Assembly: GCF_018614975.1 (NCBI RefSeq)
Contig: NZ_JAGGNR010000021.1
Coordinates: 62,001-126,000 of the forward strand
Length of the DNA: 64,000 bases
Reading direction: 5' to 3'
Source: Paenibacillus polymyxa
Lineage (GTDB): Bacteria; Bacillota; Bacilli; Paenibacillales; Paenibacillaceae
In this document: positions 17,953-27,329 of the stretch, piece after piece
Position numbering within the stretch: position 1 is the stretch's first letter
Layout: each line of letters starts with the position of its first letter
Notes under the pieces: model-generated
Told to the model about the DNA's origin: nothing
The model's database searches: none
The model's input: only the letters and a program-made list of their open reading frames with translations
Position numbers and translations under genes: made by a program

Positions 17953-19341
17953 TCAGGCCTTTGGAGCGATCATTTTGGCTGGATCGACATATTGATCAAA
18001 TTGCTCTTCGGTCAGCAGGCCCGTTTGTAACGTTGCCTGTTTCAAAGACAAGCCCTCTTTATGTGCAAGCTTTGCAATTTTGGCTGCATTCTCATAACCA
18101 ATATGCGGGTTGAGCGCTGTAACCAGCATAAGCGAGTTGTTCAGATTATGTTCAATCTGATCCAGATTAGGCTCAATACCTACGGCACACTTGTCATTAA
18201 ACGCAATAATGGAGTCCGCCAGCAGTTGCACGGATTGCAAAAAGTTATAGATGATAACCGGTTTGAATACATTCAGTTCAAAATTACCCTGACTTGCTGC
18301 GAAACCAATCGCTGCATCATTACCCATGACCTGTGTAACCACCATAGTAATGGCCTCGCTCTGAGTTGGGTTGACTTTACCCGGCATAATGGAGCTGCCT
18401 GGCTCATTCTCAGGAATACGGATCTCGCCCAATCCACTACGAGGACCACTGGCCAACCAGCGGACATCATTGGCAATTTTCATCAAATCAGCTGCAAGCG
18501 CTTTAACCGCACCGTGCGCATACACAACTTCATCATGACTTGTAAGTGCGTGGAATTTGTTTGGTGCAGATACAAAATCTTTCCCCGTATGTTTGCCAAT
18601 CTCCTTGGCAGTGAAGTCCCCAAAGTCCGGATGTGCATTAATGCCCGTTCCGACAGCTGTACCTCCGATCGCAAGCTCCTTCAGGTACTGTACACTTTCA
18701 CGGATCATACGCTCACTCTTGCCCAGCATGGCTTCCCAACCACTGATCTCCTGACCAAGCGTAATTGGTGTTGCATCCTGGAGGTGGGTACGTCCAATCT
18801 TGATAATATCCTTGAATGCCTCCGACTTGTCAGCAAAAGTGGCTTTTAATACCGCAATGGCCGGCAAGAGTTGATCCTCAACAGCCAGAACACCTGCGAC
18901 ATGCAGAGCCGTTGGGAATGTATCGTTGGAGCTCTGGGACATGTTCACGTCATCATTCGGATGCAGACGCTCTTCCTTGCCCTTTTGCTCCAGCAGTTGG
19001 TTCCCCAGATTCGCAATCACTTCGTTCACGTTCATATTGGATTGTGTTCCGCTTCCCGTCTGCCATACGACCAGTGGGAAATGGTCATCAATTCGGCCTG
19101 CAATAATCTCGTCTGCTGCATAAGCGATGGCATCGGACTTAGCCGCAGATAATTTACCTAATTTATGGTTACTGGCCGCAGCACTTTTTTTCAAAATGGC
19201 AAGGGCACGGATAACTTCCATCGGCATATGTTCACTGCCAATCGGGAAGTTCTCCTTGCTGCGCTGCGTCTGAGCTCCCCACAGCCTGTCGGCTGGTACT
19301 TTCATTTCGCCTAACGTATCTCTCTCAATGCGGTATTCCAC
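17953..19341 (-). CDS. fumC: Fumarate hydratase class II
   Basis: The protein is a class II fumarase, interconverting fumarate and L-malate in the TCA cycle. It carries GSSIMPGKVNPTQSEA (superfamily signature with the catalytic Ser loop), SQSSNDTFPTALH and GRTHLQDATPITLGQE. The frame opens at 19410, but GGAGGAGG stands eight bases before GTG 19341. That start gives 462 aa, the size I recall for B. subtilis CitG, with VEYRIERDTLGEMKVPADR as N-terminus. It is a single gene with its own terminator. Confidence 0.95.
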   Translation of the reverse strand: MEYRIERDTLGEMKVPADRLWGAQTQRSKENFPIGSEHMPMEVIRALAILKKSAAASNHKLGKLSAAKSDAIAYAADEIIAGRIDDHFPLVVWQTGSGTQSNMNVNEVIANLGNQLLEQKGKEERLHPNDDVNMSQSSNDTFPTALHVAGVLAVEDQLLPAIAVLKATFADKSEAFKDIIKIGRTHLQDATPITLGQEISGWEAMLGKSERMIRESVQYLKELAIGGTAVGTGINAHPDFGDFTAKEIGKHTGKDFVSAPNKFHALTSHDEVVYAHGAVKALAADLMKIANDVRWLASGPRSGLGEIRIPENEPGSSIMPGKVNPTQSEAITMVVTQVMGNDAAIGFAASQGNFELNVFKPVIIYNFLQSVQLLADSIIAFNDKCAVGIEPNLDQIEHNLNNSLMLVTALNPHIGYENAAKIAKLAHKEGLSLKQATLQTGLLTEEQFDQYVDPAKMIAPKA

Positions 19342-19473
19342 TTGCTTGTCCTCCTCCAAAAAGATGGTTTGGGTCTCTACAAAGCTTGTGTATCTCGTCA
19401 TATTATACATGATTTACGAGCAGGTTTTCACCTTTTCGACAAAATTGTAAGCGTAGCGCAAAACGAGCGTGAA

Positions 19474-20484
19474 TTATTTTTGTGGCGCAATTGGATACAA
19501 TCGGCTGCTCTGTTCGAATAGTTCACCTGGTTCCAGACCGATCAATCCGATTTCTTCCGCCGGGATGCCTTCAACATTCGGGGCATTAACCAGGTTCATC
19601 TGTGGTTCAGGACAGAAGAATTCGCCACCCATGTTATTGTTCCAGATCATCCAGTGTTTGTATGATGTACCCACATCATATACCAGTTTGTCTCCAGTAC
19701 GGTGATCCGTAAGTTCCATATAGTTACGTCCATTCTGAGGCTCTGCGGTGTAATGATTATCCATCGCAGCAAAGAACGGACTAACCCCGTCTTTCTTCAA
19801 TTGTTCTTCCTCAGGTGTAAGCGGTTGATATTGTCCTGTTGGCAGAGAACGCTCATTCAATTCCCGTCGTTGTCCAATGGTAACTTTGGCCGTGTAATCC
19901 GAGGCTTGACTATCCGGTGCAAATGGTACAGCGATCGCGGTGTGGAATGCAAACAGATTAGGCATGTATTCCTTCCCGTTGTTGCGTACGATCAATTGCT
20001 GCTGTAATCCCTGGCTACTCAGAGAGTAACGAAGCGTTACTGTGAACGTAAACGGCAGGTACTGATGGAATGTATGTCCTTCTTTCACGTCCTGGCTAAG
20101 CAACACATAGCTCTCCAGCGGATCAGAACCGTATCCCTCGACCTTCCACTCGGCATCATGCAAAAATCCATGCAAATGGTTACCGGTAGCCGGTTCGTTC
20201 ACAGGCAAATGGTAGACTTTACCATTCCAGGGGAAACGTCCATCCTCATAACGGTTTGGTGGTGAAAGAATCGGAATACCATAGACCGCAGGTGCAGCCA
20301 TAAATTCATCCATCTGATCCTGGTTCGGCTCTCTCAAGTAACGGAAACCCTTTTCTGTATCACGGAAAGCAACGAGGTTGGCACCCACGCTTGGAATAAC
20401 TGCCGCTTCAAACTGATTAAAACGAAGCCAAATGGCTGGTATCCCTCCAAATTGTTCTTCGAATGCTGCATTTTGCTGTGTCAT
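19474..20484 (-). CDS. Aldose 1-epimerase family protein
   Basis: This 336-aa galactose-mutarotase-like protein (beta-sandwich, GALM superfamily) has NEPATGNHLHGFLHDAEW, with the conserved His pair, and LFAFHTAIAVPFAP. The catalytic Glu is probably within FFCPEPQMNLVNAPN. Such enzymes interconvert sugar anomers; this subgroup has no fixed substrate. The start 20484 follows GGAGG by nine bases. It lies on the same strand as fumC but about 130 bp before it, with no clear functional link. Confidence 0.8.
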   Translation of the reverse strand: MTQQNAAFEEQFGGIPAIWLRFNQFEAAVIPSVGANLVAFRDTEKGFRYLREPNQDQMDEFMAAPAVYGIPILSPPNRYEDGRFPWNGKVYHLPVNEPATGNHLHGFLHDAEWKVEGYGSDPLESYVLLSQDVKEGHTFHQYLPFTFTVTLRYSLSSQGLQQQLIVRNNGKEYMPNLFAFHTAIAVPFAPDSQASDYTAKVTIGQRRELNERSLPTGQYQPLTPEEEQLKKDGVSPFFAAMDNHYTAEPQNGRNYMELTDHRTGDKLVYDVGTSYKHWMIWNNNMGGEFFCPEPQMNLVNAPNVEGIPAEEIGLIGLEPGELFEQSSRLYPIAPQK

Positions 20485-20604
20485 TGTTATATGTACCTCC
20501 TGCATACTAAGGTTATATTATACGGCTCGACTATATCATGCCCGAGCGCAAAATACCAATCTATGATAGAGAACAAATTCATGATTGAGCCACAAAAAAG
20601 ACAG

Positions 20605-20638
20605 GAAAAAGACAGCTGCAATCCACTGCGGCTGTCTC
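20605..20638 (-). terminator. Terminator of the MBL-fold gene
   Basis: On the minus strand AGACAGCcGCA...TGCaGCTGTCT is followed by TTTTT. It lies 27-60 bp after the stop of the MBL-fold gene. Confidence 0.75.
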
Positions 20639-20664
20639 TGCTGCCTTTTCTTATCAGGGTTGAA

Positions 20665-21474
20665 TTAATCCACATATTTACCGTGATCCGGCACAGTGCT
20701 CTCTTCAAAGTCCAGATCAAGCCGCTTCAAGGATTCACTCAGCATATCTCCGCTCAAGGCATGCCCATGCCCGGTGATCACAAGTTTCGGCTCGAGATGC
20801 CTTATATGCTGCACCGATTGATGAGCAGCCTGCCAATCGGTGGTGAAATAGGACGGTGGGCCATGCAACTGTTTGTCCTGAAGCAACACACTCCACAGCG
20901 ATTCCTGCTTCACCGTGATGATCGCGTCTCCTGCAATCAGCAAACGATCCGCTTCCCGAAACAGCGACACATGTCCAGGGGTGTGACCTGGCGTGTGCAC
21001 CCAATTCCATCCCGGAACGCCTGGAATGGAATGATCTTTGGGCAGACTGAATATCCGATCATCCAGATTGATTGCCTCATTGGGATAAGCGAATGACAAT
21101 CTGGACATTAAACCTCCACCTACAGAAGGGTCCGCTGGCGGGTAATCTTTCAACCCCGTTAAATACGGAATTTCAAGCGGGTGTGCATACACTGGCACAC
21201 CCCAGAATTGTTCCAGCTCAATAACGGTTCCTACATGGTCGAAGTGACCATGCGTCAATATGATCGCAGACGGTGGACCTTGAAAACGTTCTGCTGCAAC
21301 CTGAACAATATGATCCGTGAACCTCGCCATTCCGGTGTCCACGAGGACCCAGTTCCTGCTTCCTGGCACTCCGATGAACACGACATTAACAAATAGTGTA
21401 CGTAGACTGAGAATATCGGGCGCGACTTCTTCAAGTCCCGTCAACCCTTCTGTAATCAGATTGTCAGATGCCAT
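20665..21474 (-). CDS. MBL-fold metallohydrolase
   Basis: This 269-aa metallo-beta-lactamase-fold protein has the full zinc motif THGHFDH (H75, H77, D79, H80), a further ligand His in HTPGHTPGHVSLF, the bridging Asp in LLIAGDAI and the last His in VITGHGHALSG. The family includes glyoxalase II-like and quorum-quenching hydrolases; the substrate is not evident. GGGAGG precedes the ATG. A decayed paralogue lies at 41600-42134 and shares the HTPGxxPGHVSLFRE and C-terminal VPDxGKYV segments. Confidence 0.88.
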   Translation of the reverse strand: MASDNLITEGLTGLEEVAPDILSLRTLFVNVVFIGVPGSRNWVLVDTGMARFTDHIVQVAAERFQGPPSAIILTHGHFDHVGTVIELEQFWGVPVYAHPLEIPYLTGLKDYPPADPSVGGGLMSRLSFAYPNEAINLDDRIFSLPKDHSIPGVPGWNWVHTPGHTPGHVSLFREADRLLIAGDAIITVKQESLWSVLLQDKQLHGPPSYFTTDWQAAHQSVQHIRHLEPKLVITGHGHALSGDMLSESLKRLDLDFEESTVPDHGKYVD

Positions 21475-21563
21475 TCACGGTTACCTCCCATTAGGCGGAT
21501 TGTCTCTCTGGTTCCATTCATCTCGTAGACTTCCCTTTTTCTGGATCATCTATTCAACATTCC

Positions 21564-21607
21564 AATAAAATAGACGGTATACACCCTGTTTTGGGCATAC
21601 ACCGTCT
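21564..21607 (-). terminator. Terminator of the 90-aa protein gene
   Basis: On the minus strand a 14-bp stem with three G-U pairs (GACGGTGTATGCCC and GGGTGTATACCGTC) is followed by TATTTTATT. Confidence 0.75.
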
Positions 21608-21654
21608 AGTATAGTCATCGACACGACACAATAGAACAAGAACATCTCGGCCAG

Positions 21655-21927
21655 TTAAGCCGGATATGCCTCCAAAGCAGCATCGAGCAATTGATTGTAC
21701 AAGTCATCATCATTCTCAAGCAACTCGTCCATACGCAGTAACTCTTCTTCATCACCGGATTGCTCCGTGAAATGCAAGCTATAGTCCCAATCTTTTCCGT
21801 TCTTGCTCATGAAGGTAATCTCATATACGGACTTTTCGCCTTCTGTGCGGTAAACGGTATTTCCCACGTATCCTTTTTCACCTTCACGGCGCATTTCAGC
21901 ACTTATAATTTCAATATTCACAATCAT
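21655..21927 (-). CDS. Small acidic cytoplasmic protein of unknown function
   Basis: This 90-aa protein is rich in Glu and Asp, with no signal peptide or membrane segment and no catalytic motif I can recognise. The C-terminal half (SGDEEELLRMDELLENDDDLYNQLLDAAL) should form amphipathic helices. Its own SD (AAAGGAG) and terminator make it a convincing real gene. It is a monocistronic unit between the MBL-fold gene and the divergent aminopeptidase gene. No function is proposed. Confidence 0.75.
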   Translation of the reverse strand: MIVNIEIISAEMRREGEKGYVGNTVYRTEGEKSVYEITFMSKNGKDWDYSLHFTEQSGDEEELLRMDELLENDDDLYNQLLDAALEAYPA

Positions 21928-22161
21928 TCTCTCCTTTAATCTTTCATTTACAGTCGGTCTCCAACATTTCTGGTAAACCTAGTTTGGTAATTGTTATTGG
22001 TTAATTGTACAATATATAACGTAGCAACGTATACCTTATTCAATGAAGGAACCCTTCTGAGTCCTTACATCGTTGTAATGGGGATTATATTACGTGTTTG
22101 AACAACATCTATATTAGCCAACAAGCTACAATATTATGTTCACATTGGAGGAAAAAATAGC

Positions 22162-23394
22162 ATGAATACTTTTGAAACGAATCTTCAGCAATATGCTGAA
22201 CTGGCTGTACAAGTCGGTGTCAATGTCCATCCTGGGCAGACACTCGTGGTTAACGCTCCAATCTCGGCAGCCCATTTTGTACGACTGATTGTCAAAGCAG
22301 CTTATGGTAAAGGTGCGAAATTGGTCAAAGTAAACTGGAGCGATGAAACCGTAACGCGTCTTCATTACGATCTTGCACCTGATGAAGCCTTCACCATTGA
22401 ACCAAAATGGTTTGCAGCTGAAATGACTGAACTCGTTGAAGAAGGTGCCGCTATTCTGCACGTCATCGCTGAAAATCCGGATCTGCTGAACGGTGTAGCT
22501 CAGGAACGGATTGTTACCAGCCAAAAAGTGCGCGGCAAAGCGCTCGAAAAATATCGTTCTTATCAGATGGCTGACAAATTCAGCTGGTCTATCGTGGCCG
22601 TTCCTTCTCCGGAATGGGCAGCTAAAGTGTTCCCGGATCTGCCAGAAGCACAACAAGTGGATCGCCTGTGGGACGTCATTTTCAAAACGGTACGGATCGG
22701 TGAGCAGGATGCTGTTGCCGAATGGAAAAACCATTTGCAAAACCTGGATTCCCGCGCTGATCTGCTGAACAACAAAAAATACAAAAAGCTTCACTATACA
22801 GCTCCAGGCACAGACTTGACCATCGAACTTCCAGAAGGCCATATCTGGGTATCCGGTGGAAGTGTGAATGAGCAAGGACATGTCTTTATTGCCAATATGC
22901 CTACGGAAGAAGTATTCACGGCTCCGCTGAAAACGGGTGTTAACGGCACAGTGCGCAGCACGAAACCACTCAGCTACGGCGGCAACCTGATTGACGGATT
23001 CTCACTGACATTTGAGAACGGTCGAATTGTAGATTATACCGCTGAACAAGGTCTCGATGCACTCAAAAATCTGATTGAGATGGATGAAGGTGCACACTAT
23101 CTGGGTGAAGTTGCTCTCGTTCCACATCAGTCACCAATTTCCGATACCAATATTTTGTTCTACAATACTCTATTTGACGAAAATGCCTCCAACCATTTGG
23201 CGATCGGTAATGCCTATGCCTTCTGTCTGGAAGGTGGTAAAACGATGTCCAAAGAAGAATTAATTGAACGTGGCATGAACTCCAGCCTCACTCATGTAGA
23301 CTTCATGATTGGATCCGGAGAAATGAACATCCATGGCGTAACCTCCGAAGGTACGGAAGAGCCGATCTTCCTGCAAGGAAACTGGGCATTTTAA
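22162..23394 (+). CDS. M29-family aminopeptidase (first of a tandem pair)
   Basis: This 410-aa thermophilic-aminopeptidase-type enzyme (AmpS/PepS/AmpT family) has the usual layout: an N-terminal alpha/beta part with AVQVGVNVHPGQTLVVNAP, then the two-metal C-terminal domain. Ligand residues are in PTEEVFTAP, FENGRIVDYTAEQG, DEGAHYLGEVALVPHQSPI and FYNTLFDENASNH, ending with the family motif THVDFMIGSG. It removes N-terminal residues from short peptides in the cytoplasm. It is followed after a terminator by a second copy of the same length. Confidence 0.92.
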   Translation: MNTFETNLQQYAELAVQVGVNVHPGQTLVVNAPISAAHFVRLIVKAAYGKGAKLVKVNWSDETVTRLHYDLAPDEAFTIEPKWFAAEMTELVEEGAAILHVIAENPDLLNGVAQERIVTSQKVRGKALEKYRSYQMADKFSWSIVAVPSPEWAAKVFPDLPEAQQVDRLWDVIFKTVRIGEQDAVAEWKNHLQNLDSRADLLNNKKYKKLHYTAPGTDLTIELPEGHIWVSGGSVNEQGHVFIANMPTEEVFTAPLKTGVNGTVRSTKPLSYGGNLIDGFSLTFENGRIVDYTAEQGLDALKNLIEMDEGAHYLGEVALVPHQSPISDTNILFYNTLFDENASNHLAIGNAYAFCLEGGKTMSKEELIERGMNSSLTHVDFMIGSGEMNIHGVTSEGTEEPIFLQGNWAF

Positions 23395-23416
23395 TCCCGT
23401 TTGATGTGATTTAGGA

Positions 23417-23440
23417 GAGAGGAGATTACTCCTCTCTTTT
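23417..23440 (+). terminator. Terminator between the two aminopeptidase genes
   Basis: The perfect 8-bp stem GAGAGGAG / CTCCTCTC with a 4-nt loop is followed by TTTT, 23 bp after the first aminopeptidase stop. The second copy probably has partly independent expression. Confidence 0.75.
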
Positions 23441-23484
23441 CCTGCGTCAACAGGTCAACAATTCAACAATTGGAGGGAACTCAT

Positions 23485-24717
23485 ATGTTAAGCTTTGAAC
23501 AAAAACTGGATCGTTACGCTGAACTTGCTGTAAAAGTAGGTGCTAACGTGCAACCAGGGCAAGTATTTGTCATCTCTGCGATGATTGATACCGCTGAATT
23601 CGTACGTTTGCTGGTTCGCAAAGGATACGAAGCTGGCGCCAAGCAGGTGATTGTAAAATACGGGGATGAAACCGTCAATCGATTGCGGTTTGAGATGGCT
23701 CCGGAGGAATCCTTCCAAGAGCCGCCGAAATGGCATGCAGCAGAGCTTGAAGAACTGGCGGCCAATAATGCAGCCTTTCTGACCGTATTGTCATCCAGCC
23801 CAGACCTGATGAAAGGTATTGACCCTGAGCGGATCTCGACCCATCAGCGTACATTTGGTCAGGCGATGGCCAAGTACCGTCAGTATCAACAGGCGGATAA
23901 AATGAGCTGGACGGGTGTGGCTTGTCCTTCCCCCGATTGGGCAGCCAAAGTATTCCCGGATCTCCCGGCAGCCGAGCAGGTTAACCAGCTGTGGGAAGCC
24001 ATTTTTGCTGCAGTGAGAGCCGATCTGGAGGACCCTGTAGCGGCTTGGGAACAGCATATTGAACGACTGGAGACCAAAGCCGTTGCCCTGAACAACAAGA
24101 AGTATCAAGCATTGCATTTCCTCTCACCAGGGACAGATCTTACTGTCGAGCTTCCAGAAGGTCATATCTGGGCCCAGGCAGGTAGCGTGAATGAACAAGG
24201 CACCCCTTTTGTTGCCAATATCCCGACAGAGGAAGTATTCACCGCTCCAGCCAAACATGGCGTTAATGGCAAAGTGTCCAGCACCAAACCACTCAGCTAT
24301 GGCGGCAGTATCATTGATCGTTTTTCACTCACATTTGAGAACGGACGTATCGTTGATTTTCATGCTGAAGAAGGTCAGGATACGCTGGAAAGACTCATTA
24401 CCATGGACGAAGGATCTCATTACCTCGGCGAAGTAGCTTTGGTCCCCTTCCATTCACCGATCTCTGAGAGTGGTATCCTGTATTACACTACATTGTATGA
24501 TGAGAATGCGTCGTGCCATCTTGCAATTGGCAGTTCCTATGCATTTAATATCGAAGGTGGCAAAACGATGTCTCCTGAAGAGCTTGCAGCTCGTGGCATG
24601 AACATCAGCATCACCCATGTGGACTTCATGATGGGCTCTCCCGAAACGGACATTTACGGTATTACGGCAAACGGCGAACGCGAAGCCATCTTCCTTAAGG
24701 GAGACTGGGCATTCTAA
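23485..24717 (+). CDS. M29-family aminopeptidase (second of a tandem pair)
   Basis: This 410-aa paralogue of the preceding gene has the same motifs: PTEEVFTAP, DEGSHYLGEVALVPFHSPI, YDENASCHLAIGSSYAF and THVDFMMGS. The start at ATG 23485 follows GGAGGG; the ATG at 23470 lies within the SD region. Equal length and co-linear similarity show a tandem duplication. Differences concentrate in the N-terminal domain (for example PGQVFVISAMIDTAEF against PGQTLVVNAPISAAHF), which may mean divergent peptide preference. Confidence 0.92.
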   Translation: MLSFEQKLDRYAELAVKVGANVQPGQVFVISAMIDTAEFVRLLVRKGYEAGAKQVIVKYGDETVNRLRFEMAPEESFQEPPKWHAAELEELAANNAAFLTVLSSSPDLMKGIDPERISTHQRTFGQAMAKYRQYQQADKMSWTGVACPSPDWAAKVFPDLPAAEQVNQLWEAIFAAVRADLEDPVAAWEQHIERLETKAVALNNKKYQALHFLSPGTDLTVELPEGHIWAQAGSVNEQGTPFVANIPTEEVFTAPAKHGVNGKVSSTKPLSYGGSIIDRFSLTFENGRIVDFHAEEGQDTLERLITMDEGSHYLGEVALVPFHSPISESGILYYTTLYDENASCHLAIGSSYAFNIEGGKTMSPEELAARGMNISITHVDFMMGSPETDIYGITANGEREAIFLKGDWAF

Positions 24718-24766
24718 CTGATTACAGAGAGTTATCTCCCGTAATGTATTTTCTCTGAACAGTCGA

Positions 24767-24814
24767 AAAGGCTGTCTTGCAACCATGTTCTCATGGTTGG
24801 CGAGACGGCCTTTT
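24767..24814 (+). terminator. Terminator after the aminopeptidase pair
   Basis: A long stem (AAAGGC...AACCATG / CATGGTT...GCCTTT) with a TTTT end lies 50 bp after the second stop codon. Confidence 0.85.
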
Positions 24815-24964
24815 ATTAATTTTCAACAAACTTTCCCGCATGTTATACACACTTCTCTCATCTGGTTTTTCCCGGACCAACCTCCCATTGTATCCTTTCC
24901 ATAATATGTTGTAAAATGTAATGATACCAATGTTTGTGGATTGTTCACCAGAAAGGAGAACATC

Positions 24965-25555
24965 ATGGCCAATCGGCTCCAGTTACTACTAGCCTCAGAT
25001 TTCCATAATTTAGGCTCTGCACTTCAGGAAGAAGTGTATTATGAATATTATAATATGGTACATGGTCTTATCGTTTATATCATCAAGGAGCGTGCTGCAG
25101 CAGAAGATATTATTCAGGAAGCTTTTATCAAAATCATTAAAAACAAACCCATTTTCGAAGACGAGGTCAAACTGAAAGCCTGGCTCAAGGTCGTCACGCG
25201 GAACACAGCTATTAATTATCTGAGAAAAAATAAAAATAACCGTAACCAAGTGGATACGGATAGTGTTTTTATAGATATGGAGACGATGAATCAGACGGCA
25301 GCTTCCGTGGAAAGCATGGTAGAAACGCAGATGATGGAAGAGTCTATTGAATATTATCTCGGACAGCTCAAACCGGAATATCGTGTACTGGTGGAGTTAC
25401 GGTGGAAAAAAGGTCTCTCTTACCGAGAGATGGCCGAACTGCTGGATACCTCCGAAGACATTGTGAAGCAACGCTTGTTCAGAGCCCGTGGCAGTATCAA
25501 GAAGAAATTACATAAGGAATGGGGTGGAAGCATTGAGCAAAGGCAAGTCCGATAA
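24965..25555 (+). CDS. ECF-type RNA polymerase sigma factor
   Basis: This 196-aa sigma-70 family protein has region 2 at about 25-90 (AAAEDIIQEAFIKIIKN, WLKVVTRNTAINYLRKN) and region 4 at about 135-185 (LKPEYRVLVELRWKKGLSYR then EMAELLDTSEDIVKQRLFRA, a helix-turn-helix). It lacks region 3, as ECF factors do. The start at 24965 has AAAGGAGAA upstream. The next gene begins inside its 3' end and encodes a single-pass membrane protein, the usual arrangement for a sigma factor and its anti-sigma. The inducing signal is unknown. Confidence 0.9.
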   Translation: MANRLQLLLASDFHNLGSALQEEVYYEYYNMVHGLIVYIIKERAAAEDIIQEAFIKIIKNKPIFEDEVKLKAWLKVVTRNTAINYLRKNKNNRNQVDTDSVFIDMETMNQTAASVESMVETQMMEESIEYYLGQLKPEYRVLVELRWKKGLSYREMAELLDTSEDIVKQRLFRARGSIKKKLHKEWGGSIEQRQVR

Positions 25556-26486
25556 GCACGTGGAGCGATTCGATTCAGAGCTGGAAGACGAATATTTCGA
25601 CGCTGCGTTTGACCTGGCTTTTGATGAAGCTTTCCATCAGGCCGTCTCTGCCCCTTCCGCCTCCCATACCGAATCCATGCAGCAATCCTGGCAGAAGGTA
25701 CACAGGGAAATTAACAGAATCGGTTTACGTAAAAAAAGAATACGTACCTTGCGACTTTCAGTTGTCGTAGCCGCTTCCGTGACCATTGGGGCCGTTATTT
25801 TCAGCCTGCCGTCCGGTACGCAAGCGGTATCCCCATTTGTGCAATCCATCAAGGATTGGGGCAATGGCATGAAATCCATTATCATCGAGGATCGCACGAC
25901 CCATCTGGGGGCTGATCCGTCAACAGCCAAAACGCCTCCACCACCAGAAACCAGCTTAGACGACATTCTTAAAGTACAAGAAGAAGAAGCTCTTAATACA
26001 CCTTCGTATGAGTTATCGAGCCATCTGTTTCGTCCAGTACTTGTTACGGAAGAGATCGCACGCGAAGGGTTCATGGGTGACTTTCTGTTATCCAAGGCCA
26101 TTCCCGAGCGATTCAACAAGGTCAAATTCGAACTCGTGCTCGATACGGAAAACCCTGTGAATCCAGACGATTATTATGAGTCCAACCAAATGAGAGTCCA
26201 ATATACCAGTGAAGGCAAGAGCATAGAGGATGAGATCATCCAGTTTGATTATGTCTATGTCATGCCCGGGGAGAAAATTGAAGGGGCCATGCTTCGTGAT
26301 ATGAGCACCGTAAAGCTGGCGGATGGCTCGGAAGCACTGATGTATATCGGCCCACCCTATAACTCCTTTCAGTGGATGATGGGTTCCAATAATATGAGTC
26401 TGTTTGGCACCCTTTCGGAAGAAGAAATGACTGCGATTGCCAACGATTTTCAAGAGCAGAAGTTTCCCGGTAGCACCCGTCGATAA
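25533..26486 (+). CDS. Probable membrane-bound anti-sigma factor
   Basis: This 317-aa protein overlaps the sigma gene by 23 bp. A TTG start at 25533 with GGGGTGGA upstream is preferred to the frame opening at 25488. The N-terminal cytoplasmic part (about 1-70) is acidic; one membrane helix follows near residues 75-92 (LSVVVAASVTIGAVIF). The remainder is extracellular and resembles DUF4367/DUF4179-type sensor domains. No zinc-binding anti-sigma HxxxCxxC motif is visible, so it is not the ZAS class. The role is inferred from gene order and topology. Confidence 0.75.
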   Translation: MSKGKSDKHVERFDSELEDEYFDAAFDLAFDEAFHQAVSAPSASHTESMQQSWQKVHREINRIGLRKKRIRTLRLSVVVAASVTIGAVIFSLPSGTQAVSPFVQSIKDWGNGMKSIIIEDRTTHLGADPSTAKTPPPPETSLDDILKVQEEEALNTPSYELSSHLFRPVLVTEEIAREGFMGDFLLSKAIPERFNKVKFELVLDTENPVNPDDYYESNQMRVQYTSEGKSIEDEIIQFDYVYVMPGEKIEGAMLRDMSTVKLADGSEALMYIGPPYNSFQWMMGSNNMSLFGTLSEEEMTAIANDFQEQKFPGSTRR

Positions 26487-26488
26487 GA

Positions 26489-27001
26489 TCAGAATAACAC
26501 GGTGCCAGAGACATGTTTGCTTGTTTCCGTGCTACTTCCATCATACGCTGTATGAATACTGGTAACGCGATAATAATATCCTGGCATAACGGTCCAATCC
26601 GATGCGGCATTCAGTAAGTTTGTATTCGTTGCATTGTTGGAATTGGTTTTGAAAGTTACCCATGCTGTTCCTGTCCAGCGCTCAAGTCGATAATCTACGG
26701 AAAGTGTCTTCATTGCTGTATATGTCGTGGTCTTGGTATTGACGATAGCCGATAGTCCACCCCCAGGGATGACTGCACCGACCGCTTGATAGATATGTCC
26801 ACGTTCGGAAGTGGCAGCAAGTGAATGGATGAATGGTTCTGGCGGTGGCGGAGCTGTAAGGGCACCAGAGGACACGTTGATCATCGGGCTTGCAACGGCT
26901 GGTTCGGACGTAGGTATAGCCAGGATTGTTGGCACCATTAACAAGGCAACAAGGGTTACTTTTAGTATAGATGCTGCACTCTTCGTTTTTGTTTTCGGCA
27001 T
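26489..27001 (-). CDS. Small secreted protein of unknown function
   Basis: This 170-aa protein has a clear signal peptide (MPKTKTKSAASILKVTLVAL, cleavage probable after AVAS near residue 38). A mature domain of about 130 residues is rich in Thr, Ser, Ala and aromatic residues with beta-like alternation (VDYRLERWTGTAWVTFKT; YYYRVTSIHTAYD). It may be a small beta-sandwich. GGAGGAT precedes the ATG. It converges with the anti-sigma gene, the stops being 2 bp apart. I do not recognise the family. Confidence 0.75.
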   Translation of the reverse strand: MPKTKTKSAASILKVTLVALLMVPTILAIPTSEPAVASPMINVSSGALTAPPPPEPFIHSLAATSERGHIYQAVGAVIPGGGLSAIVNTKTTTYTAMKTLSVDYRLERWTGTAWVTFKTNSNNATNTNLLNAASDWTVMPGYYYRVTSIHTAYDGSSTETSKHVSGTVLF

Positions 27002-27073
27002 ATTGATCCATCCTCCGCTTCCATACTTGAATTTGTGTAAGGGTATAAACGGACGGATCGGGTGACAGGTTTC

Positions 27074-27117
27074 AAAAAAAAAAAATTAGACGCTCCGATG
27101 TTTCTGTCGGCAGCGTC
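27074..27117 (-). terminator. Terminator in the 27.0-27.3 kb gap
   Basis: On the minus strand GACGCTgCCGA...TCGGaGCGTC is followed by TAA and twelve T. It probably ends the HlyC/CorC transcript, some 210 bp after its stop. The rest of the gap (27118-27329) shows no convincing gene. Confidence 0.75.
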
Positions 27118-27329
27118 TTTTGTCTTTGCATGCATCTCCAGCATGGTCTCGCTCCTGGAGAGAATGTTTACGTCACTTATAAGCGAATTTATATCAAAAA
27201 TAGCTTGGTCACGGAGAACCGTTACGCTGATATTGTCATTCATGCATCCAAAGAATCATGAGCATGCAAAGAAGCTGTACCATGACATTACGTCACCATA
27301 CAGCTCCATTCGTTACAATTTCGATCCGG

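Noticed and set aside
26962..27243. 93-codon minus-strand frame between the secreted-protein gene and the HlyC/CorC terminator
   Set aside because: No SD, overlaps a convincing gene, runs through a terminator hairpin with a T12 tract, and its product has no recognisable feature.
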